Assembly: GCF_900156825.1 (NCBI RefSeq) | Contig: NZ_FTOV01000002.1 | Span: forward strand, 248,001-312,000 | Source: Chryseobacterium gambrini | GTDB lineage: Bacteria > Bacteroidota > Bacteroidia > Flavobacteriales > Weeksellaceae | Length of the DNA: 64,000 nucleotides | Direction: 5' to 3' | In this document: positions 11,632 through 19,301 of the stretch, piece by piece | How positions within the stretch are numbered: the stretch's first letter is position 1 | Layout: each line of letters opens with the position of its first letter | Notes under the pieces: model-generated | Databases searched by the model: none | Told to the model about the DNA's origin: nothing | Seen by the model: the letters and a program-made list of their open reading frames with translations, nothing else | Translations under genes and position numbers: made by a program

Positions 11632-12477
11632 ATGACAAAAACTCTCTTATTTTTGTCAATGTTTGCTTCAGTTTTTTCCTTTGCACAGGAAGATCTGCTG
11701 AAAGATATTGATACCATTCAGACCAAAAACACCGACGTTTCCCAGCCCGCTTTTAAAGCATTACAAATTGTGACCGGGCAATCTACCAAACTTCCCGCAA
11801 AGAATGAATGGTATATTGTTGTGGCACACCGTTTCGGCGATGTAAGCAAAGGATTTAAAGACTTCTTCGGACTGGATGACGCTTCTACAAAACTCGGTGT
11901 AATCTATGGCGTTACAGACGGAATCTCAGTAAGCCTTTCCAGAGAAACCAACCTTAAAACTTTCGAAGGCGGAGTAAAATATAAGCTCATAAAACAGAAC
12001 GAAAACTTTCCTGTAGACATTGTAGGTTACAATGTTCTGGCTGTAAATACAGATCTCAGCAAAGATAATTATCCGCATCTTCAGTTTGGGGACAGACTTT
12101 CCTATCTTACGCAGGCTTTAATTTCCAGAAGATTCAGCGATAAATTTTCTCTTCAGTTAACGCCGTCATACGTTCACAAAAATCTTTACGAACCTACTAT
12201 TGAAGACAAAAACCAGTTTCTTGCAGGTTTGGGAGGACGTTATAAAATCTCCAAAAGAGTTTCCATTAATGCAGAATATTTTGTGAATTTCGACAATCAC
12301 AGTTTCTATAAAAATCCGCTTTCTTTAGGAATGGATATAGAAACCGGGGGACACGTGTTCCAGCTTTTGTTCACCAATTCCCAGCTGAATTCGGACATCG
12401 GTTATTTAACCAATGCAGCCGGAAAATGGGAAAAAGGGCAGGTTTTCTTTGGGTTTAATCTTTACAGAGTATTTTAA
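11632..12477 (+). CDS. DUF5777 family outer-membrane beta-barrel protein
   Basis: About 281 residues. I prefer the ATG at 11632 (MTKTLLFLSMFASVFSFAQ) because it starts a clean signal peptide; an ATG two codons upstream (11626) is the alternative. The mature part has no hydrophobic helices but many alternating strands and a C-terminal aromatic residue (YRVF), typical of outer-membrane barrels. The pattern LPAKNEWYIVVAHRFGDVSKGFKDFFGLDDASTK region is the DUF5777 hallmark (broken here only for listing). First gene of the five-gene exported redox cluster, three bases before the cytochrome gene. Its transported substrate is unknown. Confidence 0.75.
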   Translation: MTKTLLFLSMFASVFSFAQEDLLKDIDTIQTKNTDVSQPAFKALQIVTGQSTKLPAKNEWYIVVAHRFGDVSKGFKDFFGLDDASTKLGVIYGVTDGISVSLSRETNLKTFEGGVKYKLIKQNENFPVDIVGYNVLAVNTDLSKDNYPHLQFGDRLSYLTQALISRRFSDKFSLQLTPSYVHKNLYEPTIEDKNQFLAGLGGRYKISKRVSINAEYFVNFDNHSFYKNPLSLGMDIETGGHVFQLLFTNSQLNSDIGYLTNAAGKWEKGQVFFGFNLYRVF

Positions 12478-12480
12478 AGT

Positions 12481-12819
12481 ATGAAAAAGTTTATGTACAT
12501 CATTTCATCAGCAGTGGTATTAACGGCTTGTGAAAGCAGAACATATGAGGAAATCTCGGATAATACTCCGATTGCGGAAGTGGTAACTTACAATAAAGAC
12601 GTAAAGCCCATTATTGATGCCAATTGTGTCAGTTGTCATTCACCGGGAGTTCAGGCTCTTTCAAACTATTCTCAGGTGAAAGCAAATATCGATAATGTCA
12701 TCAACAGAATAAGCCGCGCCAACGGAGACCCTCTGAAAATGCCTCAAGGCGGAAGTTTATCGCCTTCACAAATTACTATCATCACGAAATGGAAAGCCGA
12801 CGGGCTTCTCGAAAACTAA
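12481..12819 (+). CDS. Cytochrome c-type lipoprotein
   Basis: A 112-residue lipoprotein: the signal sequence ends in VVLTAC, with Cys17 as the lipid anchor. The single haem site CVSCH (Cys49, Cys52, His53) and the likely distal ligand Met87 in LKMPQGG define a small monohaem cytochrome c domain. It would carry electrons at the periplasmic membrane face. It begins three bases after the DUF5777 stop and nine bases before the YceI gene, so co-transcription is very likely. The electron donor and acceptor are not visible; the DOMON-like protein at the end of the cluster is one candidate partner. Confidence 0.85.
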   Translation: MKKFMYIISSAVVLTACESRTYEEISDNTPIAEVVTYNKDVKPIIDANCVSCHSPGVQALSNYSQVKANIDNVINRISRANGDPLKMPQGGSLSPSQITIITKWKADGLLEN

Positions 12820-12828
12820 AAATTTAAA

Positions 12829-13374
12829 ATGAAAAAGCTAGTTTTACTTATTACAGCGTTATTCTTTACCAATTTTGCTTTTGCGCAAAAGTATATGGCT
12901 AAAACAGGGAAAGTAACGTTTGAAGCATCTGTACCTCTATTTGAAGATGTTTTTGCACAGGACGACAATAATGTCGCGGTAATCAATGCTGATACAGGAG
13001 ATTTTGCATCAGTTTCTGTCGTGAAAAACTTCCATTTCAAAACAAAATTAATGGAAGAGCACTTCAATGAAAGCTATGCCGAAACCGCAAAATATCCAAA
13101 AGCAACCTTCACCGGAAAAATTCTGAATTTTGATAAATCCAAATTATCCGCAACGCCACAAAAATATACCGTTCAGGGAAAATTAAATTTTCATGGAGTA
13201 GATAAGGCGTACAATTCTGCGGCAACCATTTATGCCAAAGACGGGAAAATTTATATGTCGGGAGGATTTGTTGCCAAGACCGCAGATCATAAAGTAACCA
13301 TTCCGAAAATGGTATCTAAAAAGATTGCTGAAAACGTGAATGTTCAATACAATTATGTTCTTACAAAACAATGA
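12829..13374 (+). CDS. YceI family exported lipid-binding protein
   Basis: A 181-residue protein with a signal peptide (MKKLVLLITALFFTNFAFAQ) and a YceI lipocalin-like barrel: the segments GKVTFEASVPL, HFKTKLMEEHFNES, YPKATFTGKI and VQGKLNFHGVDK follow the family order. YceI proteins bind isoprenoid-type lipids such as polyprenyl chains or quinones in the periplasm; the ligand here is unknown. Third gene of the cluster; its stop overlaps the start of the ankyrin gene by four bases (ATGA), showing translational coupling. Confidence 0.85.
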   Translation: MKKLVLLITALFFTNFAFAQKYMAKTGKVTFEASVPLFEDVFAQDDNNVAVINADTGDFASVSVVKNFHFKTKLMEEHFNESYAETAKYPKATFTGKILNFDKSKLSATPQKYTVQGKLNFHGVDKAYNSAATIYAKDGKIYMSGGFVAKTADHKVTIPKMVSKKIAENVNVQYNYVLTKQ

Positions 13375-13898
13375 GAAAATTAATTTTATTGTTAGGAATG
13401 TTTCTCAGTTTTACTTTGGCAACTGCTCAGGAAAAAGCAAAATCTATTTTTGATGTGGCAAGAAGCGGTACAGTTGCTGAAGTGAAGGACATGATGAAAC
13501 ATAATCCGGACATCATTAACCAAACTAATGAAAGCGGTTTTTCTCCTTTAATTCTGGCTTGCTACAGAGGGAATGTAGACGTTGCCAAATTTTTGATGGA
13601 CAATGTGAAAGATGTAAATTATAAAAGCCGTGAAGGAACTGCATTGTCGGGGCTTTCCGTAAAATATAACAAAGATCTGGTAACCTATATTTTAGAGAAA
13701 AAGGCAGATCCGAATATTGCGGATGCTACAGGATCTACCCCGCTATTTTGGGCAGTAAAATTCGGAAATAAAGAATTGACGGAATTATTGCTGAAATACA
13801 AAGCCGACAAAACCATGAAAGATGCGCAGGGAATGACTCCCTTCGAATATGCTTTACAGACGAACAATAAAGAAATAATTAATCTACTTAAAAATTAA
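13371..13898 (+). CDS. Exported ankyrin-repeat protein
   Basis: A 175-residue protein with a signal peptide (MRKLILLLGMFLSFTLATAQ) followed by about four ankyrin repeats (for example GFSPLILACYRGNVDVAKFL, GSTPLFWAVKFGNKELTELL and GMTPFEYALQTNNKEIINLL). Ankyrin repeats bind other proteins; small periplasmic ones are often next to redox or stress genes. It overlaps the YceI stop by four bases and is three bases before the DOMON-like gene, so it belongs to the same transcript. Partner unknown. Confidence 0.85.
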   Translation: MRKLILLLGMFLSFTLATAQEKAKSIFDVARSGTVAEVKDMMKHNPDIINQTNESGFSPLILACYRGNVDVAKFLMDNVKDVNYKSREGTALSGLSVKYNKDLVTYILEKKADPNIADATGSTPLFWAVKFGNKELTELLLKYKADKTMKDAQGMTPFEYALQTNNKEIINLLKN

Positions 13899-13901
13899 AA
13901 T

Positions 13902-14645
13902 ATGAAAAAAGTTTTACTCACATTATCAATGGCTCTTGCAATTTCTGTAGGAGCGCAGTTTTCGTCGGGTACAGTAAATTTATCGGCTGCTGCAATGACG
14001 GTGAAATTAGACACGAATGCAACTACCGCTACGCTTACTTTAACCGGAGACAGCAATTCAATGCTCGGAATCGGTTTCGGATCAAGCGGAATGGCAAACG
14101 GATCAGATGGATTTATTTACAATTCATCTTCAAACAGAGATTATACATTTGTAGGATTTTCCTCACCTTCTGCAGATGCTACGCAGGATTGGACTCAGGT
14201 TTCAAACACCGTTTCGGGAAGTACAAGAACAGTAGTGGCTACAAGATCCCTTGCCGGAGGAACTGGAGACTTTGCCATTCCTAATTCTGCGGGAACCATT
14301 AATATTTTCTATGCAAGAACTGCAGGAGGAACGGGAATAGCTTATCATTCTTCAAACAGAGGCTACGCTTCTCTTACGATGGGAGCTGTTTTAGCAACCG
14401 GAGAAGTCGCTGCACAAAGCAAAAAAGTAGTTCTTTATCCAAATCCTGCAAAAGAAACCATTAATTTCAAAGATGCCGATAAAATAAAAAATATTGATGT
14501 TTTCGAATCTACCGGAAGAAAGGTAAAAACCATAAAAGCTGATGGAAAAGAAGTGAATATTTCCGACTTGAAATCCGGAAATTATTATCTGGAAATTACG
14601 TTAAAAGACGGTTCAACATCTTTTGAACAGTTAATCAAAGAATAA
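13902..14645 (+). CDS. DOMON-like haem/sugar-binding protein with T9SS sorting tail
   Basis: A 247-residue secreted protein with a signal peptide (ending VGAQ). The central part resembles a DOMON domain: an MLGIGFGSSGMANGSDGFI stretch, a later ATRSLAGGTGDFAIP and NIFYARTAGG...AYHSSNRG. DOMON domains bind haem or sugars and act in extracellular redox proteins. The C-terminus (VVLYPNPAKETINFK...GNYYLEI) is a type A T9SS sorting domain, so the protein is delivered to the cell surface. As the last gene of the cluster with a cytochrome c, it could be the surface end of an electron path; this is inference and the DOMON call rests on pattern only. Confidence 0.7.
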   Translation: MKKVLLTLSMALAISVGAQFSSGTVNLSAAAMTVKLDTNATTATLTLTGDSNSMLGIGFGSSGMANGSDGFIYNSSSNRDYTFVGFSSPSADATQDWTQVSNTVSGSTRTVVATRSLAGGTGDFAIPNSAGTINIFYARTAGGTGIAYHSSNRGYASLTMGAVLATGEVAAQSKKVVLYPNPAKETINFKDADKIKNIDVFESTGRKVKTIKADGKEVNISDLKSGNYYLEITLKDGSTSFEQLIKE

Positions 14646-14649
14646 ACGG

Positions 14650-14676
14650 AGACCACTGAAAGGTGGTCTTTTTTTA
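14650..14676 (+). terminator. Terminator of the redox cluster
   Basis: A 7-bp stem (agaccac, 14650-14656, with 14663-14669) is followed by seven T. It closes the five-gene cluster and abuts the stop of the small minus-strand gene. Confidence 0.85.
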
Positions 14677-14853
14677 TGAAAAATATAAAATGATAATTGT
14701 GACAGAAACGATTAATATAATTCCTGCTAAAGTATTTTTTAATCCCTCAGATTTAGGATGGGAACTGTATTTCTCGTTCATTCTTTCAGAATCGCAGTGG
14801 TAAATAAAAATCCAGCGAACAAAATTTCCTAAAATATCCACTAAAAATTCCAA
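14674..14853 (-). CDS. Candidate small membrane protein with TTG start
   Basis: A 59-codon frame on the minus strand, starting at TTG and ending exactly at the terminator of the opposing cluster. The peptide reads like a real protein: an amphipathic N-terminus (LVDILGNFVRWIFIY), a charged middle with RMNEKYSSHPKSEG, and one C-terminal membrane helix (LAGIILIVSVTIIILYF). A -7-like TATATTTG lies 17 bp upstream of the TTG. No ATG is available except an internal one that would remove the first half. It resembles short membrane proteins of Bacteroidota in composition, but I cannot name a family. Confidence 0.4.
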   Translation of the reverse strand: MEFLVDILGNFVRWIFIYHCDSERMNEKYSSHPKSEGLKNTLAGIILIVSVTIIILYFS

Positions 14854-14961
14854 TATTTGATATTTTAACCAAATATAAATATTCTTTATTTACACTCATT
14901 CTAAAAAATGCTTTTAATCTTTTTTTAACCGGAGAATCTTTTCTTTCAGGATTCTAGATCC

Positions 14962-14969
14962 TAATTTTG
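14962..14969 (+). promoter_or_regulatory. -7 element of the phosphodiesterase gene
   Basis: TAATTTTG fits TAnnTTTG and lies 15 bp before the ATG at 14985. A weak TTTT/TTTC stretch is at the -33 distance. Confidence 0.4.
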
Positions 14970-14984
14970 CAGAAAATATAAATC

Positions 14985-16268
14985 ATGAAGAAAAGCCTTC
15001 AATTCTTACTGTTAATTTTTTCACTGACAGTTTTTGCCCAAAAAGATAATGCTGATACAGAAGAAGTTGTAGCTCCTGATCGTTACAATACGGCTGAAGC
15101 TCAGACGAAACCTTATGTCATCATGATTTCTACAGATGGGTTTCGTTATGATTATGCTAAAAAATACAACGCAGAAAATCTTTTAAAATATTCCAATGAA
15201 GGAATTCAGGCGAAAGCGATGATTCCCAGTTATCCAAGCATTACATTTCCCAATCACTGGACATTGATTACCGGATTGTATCCCTCTCATCACGGACTGA
15301 TCGATAATTATTTCTACGATTACCAAAAGAAGGAAAGTTACGCCATGAGCGATAAAAAAAATGCTGAAGACGGAAATTGGTACGGCGGAACGCCGCTTTG
15401 GGGACTCGCTGAAAAACAGGGAATGCTTTCCGCTTCGTTAATGTGGGTAGGTTCTGCAAGCAATGCAGGAGGAAACAGACCCACTTATTATTATCATTAC
15501 CACGAAAAATTCTCACCATCTGAAAAAGTGGACAAAGTAATCGAATGGCTAAAGCTGCCAATGGAAAAAAGACCACATTTCATTTCATTGTATTTTCCTG
15601 AAGTTGATGCAAGCGGACATCATTTCGGTCCGGATTCCAGAGAGACGGAAGATGCTGTTCATCTGGTGGATGGAGCTATTGGCGAACTTGTTCAGAAAGT
15701 TCATGATTTAGGATTACAAAATGTAAACTTTGTCTTTGTTTCGGATCACGGAATGATAAAAGTGGATGGAGGAAGTCCGTTAGAAATTCCCGCAATGCTT
15801 TTTAATAAAGAAAGATTTGATTTTTACAATTCGCAGACTTTATTGAGGGTTTACGTTAAAAATCCAGATGAGGTTAAAAGGGTTTATAAAGAATTAAAAG
15901 CTAACAAAACAGAAGATTATGAAGTCTATCTGGATAAAAAACTCCCCAAATATCTTCATTTTTCAACAAAAGATGACCGGTATAAAAGAATCGGACAGAT
16001 TTTATTGATTCCCAATGCTCCCAAAATATTTTTGGAAAAAGGAAAAAAATCATCGGTTGGAAAGCACGGCTATAATCCGCAGATAGTTACTGAAATGAAA
16101 GCCACATTCTTTGCGTGGGGACCGGAATTCAAAAATAATTTGGTGATCGATGAATTTCAGAACATTAACGTTTATCCTTTGGTTGCAGATATTTTAGGGT
16201 TGAAAATTGATCAGCCGATTGACGGGAAATTGAAGGTTTTGAAGGGGATTTTGAAAGAAAAGGAATAA
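14985..16268 (+). CDS. Ectonucleotide pyrophosphatase/phosphodiesterase (alkaline phosphatase superfamily)
   Basis: A 427-residue exported enzyme (signal peptide MKKSLQFLLLIFSLTVFAQ). It has the NPP metal and catalytic sites: Asp in ISTDGFRYDY, the nucleophile Thr in PSITFPNHWTLITG, the EVDASGHHFGP metal ligands, VSDHGM and the late His in GKHGYNP. NPP enzymes hydrolyse nucleotide or phospholipid phosphodiester bonds in two-zinc sites in the periplasm. Length matches the family. It is a single transcription unit with its own promoter and is not related to the clusters on either side. Substrate cannot be told from sequence. Confidence 0.88.
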   Translation: MKKSLQFLLLIFSLTVFAQKDNADTEEVVAPDRYNTAEAQTKPYVIMISTDGFRYDYAKKYNAENLLKYSNEGIQAKAMIPSYPSITFPNHWTLITGLYPSHHGLIDNYFYDYQKKESYAMSDKKNAEDGNWYGGTPLWGLAEKQGMLSASLMWVGSASNAGGNRPTYYYHYHEKFSPSEKVDKVIEWLKLPMEKRPHFISLYFPEVDASGHHFGPDSRETEDAVHLVDGAIGELVQKVHDLGLQNVNFVFVSDHGMIKVDGGSPLEIPAMLFNKERFDFYNSQTLLRVYVKNPDEVKRVYKELKANKTEDYEVYLDKKLPKYLHFSTKDDRYKRIGQILLIPNAPKIFLEKGKKSSVGKHGYNPQIVTEMKATFFAWGPEFKNNLVIDEFQNINVYPLVADILGLKIDQPIDGKLKVLKGILKEKE

Positions 16269-16313
16269 ATCAAGGTTGAGGTAAAGATTAAATTTAAATA
16301 ATCCATTGATAAA

Positions 16314-16344
16314 AGTTTCGGCGAGCCAAAGGCTCGCCGAAACT
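16314..16344. terminator. Perfect G+C-rich hairpin between convergent genes
   Basis: A perfect 14-bp stem with loop AAA lies between the phosphodiesterase gene and the convergent NmrA gene. On the plus strand only GATTTG follows; on the minus strand CTTTTATC follows, so it probably works in both directions. The rest of 16269-16582 holds no gene. Confidence 0.6.
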
Positions 16345-16528
16345 GATTTGAATGTAAAGATTAAATGACATATGAAAATGGAGCGTTAAGAAAATTTAAA
16401 TTTGATCCGTTAAGAAATTCCCACTGTTTGAAGCGCGAGACAAATATTAAATCAAAAGGCAAATCTTTAATTCGCGCAAGTTTTGGGAATTTTAGGAATA
16501 AATTTTAATTTTTAGCGAAAGTTTCCGA

Positions 16529-16560
16529 GTCTTGAATTTTTGTTTCTTTTGTTTCAAGAC
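16529..16560. repeat. Short inverted repeat GTCTTGAA ... TTCAAGAC
   Basis: Two 8-base arms (16529-16536 and 16553-16560) with a 16-base T-rich loop are followed by eight A. The element lies 20 bp after the stop of the minus-strand NmrA gene. It looks like one member of a dispersed intergenic family, but only one clear copy is in this window. Confidence 0.4.
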
Positions 16561-16582
16561 AAAAAAAAGTTATAAAATAACA

Positions 16583-17467
16583 TTAAGCATTAAATTTATC
16601 CGCAAACTCTTTCGCAAACTCCTCCAATTTAATTTCTCCCTCCACTACAGAACCATGTTCAATAAAATCCTTCTGAACAATTCCGGTACGGATTCCTCTT
16701 CCCATTTCTGTATACAATTCTGCCATTTCCTGCGGAACTCCTGCCTGAAGCATTCCGTGTAAAGAATCTTCATCTTTAAATTCTACCCACGGAAGTTCCG
16801 GTTTTCCGATGGCATTTCCGAAAATATTTGCAAAATCCTGAGCTTTGCGAACATCGCTTACAATATATCTTATATTTTTACCTTCAGCACTTTTTAACAG
16901 TTCTTCAGCAGCAGCTTTTGCAATATCTTTGGGATGAACCAATGGAACTTCCGTGTGATCTGGATAATTCGCGCCAAGAATTCCGGCATTTTTAATCAGC
17001 GGAATATCATTAAAGAAATTAATGTAGAAATATCCTGCTCTTAAAAAAGTGACGGATGTATTTTCCAGTTCATTATAGAATTTCTCAATAGCATGAAGAC
17101 CTTTTATCGGTCCGTTTTCCACAGGAGATTCTGCTCCGATGCTGCTCAGCATTACAATTCTTTTAACTCCGGTTTGTTGAACGGCTTCAGCATAATTTTT
17201 TCCCGCGTTCGTGGTATTTTCAATAAGATTTTCAAAACCCATATTGGGTGGAGTCATCAGAAACGCGGCATCATTTCCTTTAAAAGTTTCAACCAAAAAG
17301 TTCAGGTCTGTAATAGAACCGATAGCGGCTTGGGCTCCCAGATTTTCAATTTCACTTTTTTTAGATTCGCTGCTGCTGATAACGGTAATGTCATGTCCTT
17401 CTGCAATTAATTGCTCTGCAAGAGGTTTTGCTACATTTCCCAATGAACCGGTGATGATGATTTTCAT
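16583..17467 (-). CDS. NmrA-like NAD(P)-binding reductase
   Basis: A 294-residue atypical short-chain dehydrogenase. The start is placed at the ATG at 17467 (MKIIITGSLGNVAKPLAEQL) because the frame upstream runs through the promoter. The N-terminal GSLGNVAKPLA is the variant glycine loop of NmrA/QOR2-like proteins, followed by TVISSSESKKSEIENLGAQ and VKRIVMLSSIGAESP. Family members reduce quinones or sense NADP redox state. It is divergent from an HxlR regulator with a conserved Cys, over a shared operator, so it is probably induced by electrophiles or quinones. Confidence 0.8.
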   Translation of the reverse strand: MKIIITGSLGNVAKPLAEQLIAEGHDITVISSSESKKSEIENLGAQAAIGSITDLNFLVETFKGNDAAFLMTPPNMGFENLIENTTNAGKNYAEAVQQTGVKRIVMLSSIGAESPVENGPIKGLHAIEKFYNELENTSVTFLRAGYFYINFFNDIPLIKNAGILGANYPDHTEVPLVHPKDIAKAAAEELLKSAEGKNIRYIVSDVRKAQDFANIFGNAIGKPELPWVEFKDEDSLHGMLQAGVPQEMAELYTEMGRGIRTGIVQKDFIEHGSVVEGEIKLEEFAKEFADKFNA

Positions 17468-17511
17468 AATTTTTATTTTTTTGTTGATAATTATTTTTTT
17501 ATTTCCTGATA

Positions 17512-17559
17512 CAAAGGTATATTTGTACTTACTTTTATACAAGTACTTACCCTAAAGTA
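17512..17559. promoter_or_regulatory. Overlapping divergent promoters with HxlR-type operators
   Basis: Minus strand: TACCTTTG (17512-17519) with TTG at 17540-17542, 20-bp spacer, for the NmrA gene. Plus strand: TATATTTG (17518-17525) for hxlR. Two dyads overlap them: GTACTT-N10-AAGTAC (17525-17546) and TACTT-N6-AAGTA (17544-17559). HxlR/YodB-type regulators bind TACT...AGTA dyads, so these are the likely binding sites. Confidence 0.6.
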
Positions 17560-17569
17560 TGTATTTATT

Positions 17570-17953
17570 ATGACGGCCATAAAAGAAACATCCACCATTC
17601 AGCAGAATAAAAAATACGCACTGGATTCCTGTCCCGTAACGTATGTCATGGAAAAAATCGGCGGATTCTGGAAACCGATTATTTTATATCATCTTTCCAA
17701 CGGAGACAAAAGATACAGCGAACTGAAACGCGCCATTCCTGCGGTAACCGAAAAGATGCTGATTCAGCATTTAAAGCAACTGGAAAATGACGGACTGATC
17801 ATTAGAACTGCAAAGCCTGTTGTTCCGCCCCATGTTACTTATGAACTGAGTGAGGCAGGAAAAGGTTTAATTCCGGTTATCAGTTCCATGGCAGAATGGG
17901 CATTTAAACACATGGAGGGAAAATATGATCATTTAAGAAATGTAACATTGTAA
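17570..17953 (+). CDS. HxlR family redox-sensing transcriptional regulator
   Basis: A 127-residue winged-helix regulator. The N-terminal Cys21 in DSCPVTYVMEKIGGFWKP is the redox-sensing Cys found in YodB/HypR-like members; the helix-turn-helix RYSELKRAIPAVTEKMLIQHLKQLE and the wing GLIIRTAKPVVPPHVTYELSEAG follow. It should repress itself and the divergent NmrA-like reductase when Cys21 is reduced and release on oxidation or alkylation. A promoter and two TACTT/AAGTA dyads lie in the 102-bp region it shares with that gene. Confidence 0.9.
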   Translation: MTAIKETSTIQQNKKYALDSCPVTYVMEKIGGFWKPIILYHLSNGDKRYSELKRAIPAVTEKMLIQHLKQLENDGLIIRTAKPVVPPHVTYELSEAGKGLIPVISSMAEWAFKHMEGKYDHLRNVTL

Positions 17954-18002
17954 AAAATTAACCATTAGAAAACTTAATTTTCATAAACCATAAACCGCCA
18001 AC

Positions 18003-18028
18003 AAAAAAAGCCCTCCGAAGAGAGCCTT
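18003..18028 (-). terminator. Terminator of the alcohol dehydrogenase gene
   Basis: Read on the minus strand: an 8-bp stem with TTCG tetraloop (two G-U pairs) followed by seven T. It lies about 20 bp behind the dehydrogenase stop. Confidence 0.8.
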
Positions 18029-18048
18029 AGTTAACAATATACAAAGAA

Positions 18049-19104
18049 TTACAAAGATTGCATATCAATCACGAAACGGTATTTCACGTCGCTTTTCAGC
18101 ATTCTGTCATACGCTTCATTAATATCCTGCATTTTGATTAATTCAATATCAGATACAATATTATGTTTTCCGCAGAAATCCAGAAGTTCCTGAGTTTCGG
18201 CAATTCCTCCGATTAAAGATCCTGCAACCGAACGACGCTGGAAAATAAGCGGTCTTGTACTTGGAGCTTCATTTTCGAATTCCCCTACAAATCCTACCAT
18301 AACCAGAGTTCCGTTTAAAGCAACAGTCTGCATGTAAGGATTAATGTCGTGTTCATAAGGAACAGTATCAATAATCACATCAAATTTCCCTTTTACAGCA
18401 TCCATCTGATCCTGCTCAGTAGAAATCACCACATGATCTGCTCCCAGTTTTTTAGCATCTTCCGTTTTTCCCGGAGTTCGCGAGAATAATGTTACTTCAG
18501 CGCCCAAACCTTTTGCCAGTTTAATCGCCATGTGTCCCAAACCTCCCAAACCTACAACAGCAACTTTAGAATCAGGACCTACATTCCAGTGTCTTAACGG
18601 AGACCATGTTGTAATTCCTGCACAAAGAAGAGGAGCAACAGCCGCTAAATCTAAATTTTCAGGAACACTTAATACGAAATGTTCATCTACAACTACTTTC
18701 TGAGAATATCCGCCGAAAGTATGACCTCCCAAATGTTTGTCCGGCCCGTTGTAAGTTCCTGTGAAACCATTCTGGCAATATTGCTCAAGATCGTGTTTGC
18801 AGCTTTCGCACTCGCCGCAAGAATCTACCATACAGCCGACTGCCGCAAGATCTCCGACTTTAAATTTAGAAACTTCATTTCCTACATTTGTAATTCTCCC
18901 TACAATTTCATGTCCCGGAACTACAGGATACATCGATCCGCCCCAGTCGTTTCTTGCGGTGTGAAGATCGGAGTGACAAACACCGCAGTATAGAATTTCA
19001 ATTTCTACGTCTTTTGCCGTTACTTCTCTTCTTGCAATATTTAATTCCTGTAAATCGGCAGTCTTGGATTCTGCTCCGTAAGCTTTTACTGTGAATGTAC
19101 TCAT
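18049..19104 (-). CDS. Zinc-dependent NAD(P) alcohol dehydrogenase (YahK/CAD type)
   Basis: A 351-residue cytoplasmic medium-chain dehydrogenase. Catalytic zinc ligands are in CGVCHSDLH and GHEIVGRI. The structural zinc site is the four-Cys lobe CMVDSCGECESCKHDLEQYC. The cofactor loop is VVGLGGLGHMAIKLAKGLGA. The overall pattern matches the broad-range aldehyde reductase YahK and cinnamyl-alcohol dehydrogenases, which reduce aldehydes with NADPH. Divergent from an AraC regulator over 176 bp, which is its probable controller. Monocistronic, with its own terminator. Confidence 0.92.
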   Translation of the reverse strand: MSTFTVKAYGAESKTADLQELNIARREVTAKDVEIEILYCGVCHSDLHTARNDWGGSMYPVVPGHEIVGRITNVGNEVSKFKVGDLAAVGCMVDSCGECESCKHDLEQYCQNGFTGTYNGPDKHLGGHTFGGYSQKVVVDEHFVLSVPENLDLAAVAPLLCAGITTWSPLRHWNVGPDSKVAVVGLGGLGHMAIKLAKGLGAEVTLFSRTPGKTEDAKKLGADHVVISTEQDQMDAVKGKFDVIIDTVPYEHDINPYMQTVALNGTLVMVGFVGEFENEAPSTRPLIFQRRSVAGSLIGGIAETQELLDFCGKHNIVSDIELIKMQDINEAYDRMLKSDVKYRFVIDMQSL

Positions 19105-19271
19105 TTTGTTTAGTATTAATTATTTTGATTAGTTTATTCTTTGATTCAGAATAGGAAATTCGTTATTTTCTTAGCTGCAAAATTCGAACCTTTTAAAGTA
19201 AATCATCTTATATAAATTACAGAAAGATGTACCAATTTTACAGACAAAATAAAATGTCTCTTTAAAAGTGG

Positions 19272-19279
19272 TAATTTTG
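19272..19279 (+). promoter_or_regulatory. -7 element of the AraC gene
   Basis: TAATTTTG fits TAnnTTTG. It ends two bases before the first in-frame ATG (19281), which would leave no leader, so translation should begin at 19302. Confidence 0.45.
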
Positions 19280-19301
19280 AATGGCAATTAAAATTTACTT
19301 C

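Noticed and set aside
16532-17555. Plus-strand frames opposite the NmrA-like gene
   Set aside because: They are shadows of the minus-strand gene, which has clear NmrA motifs and a promoter.
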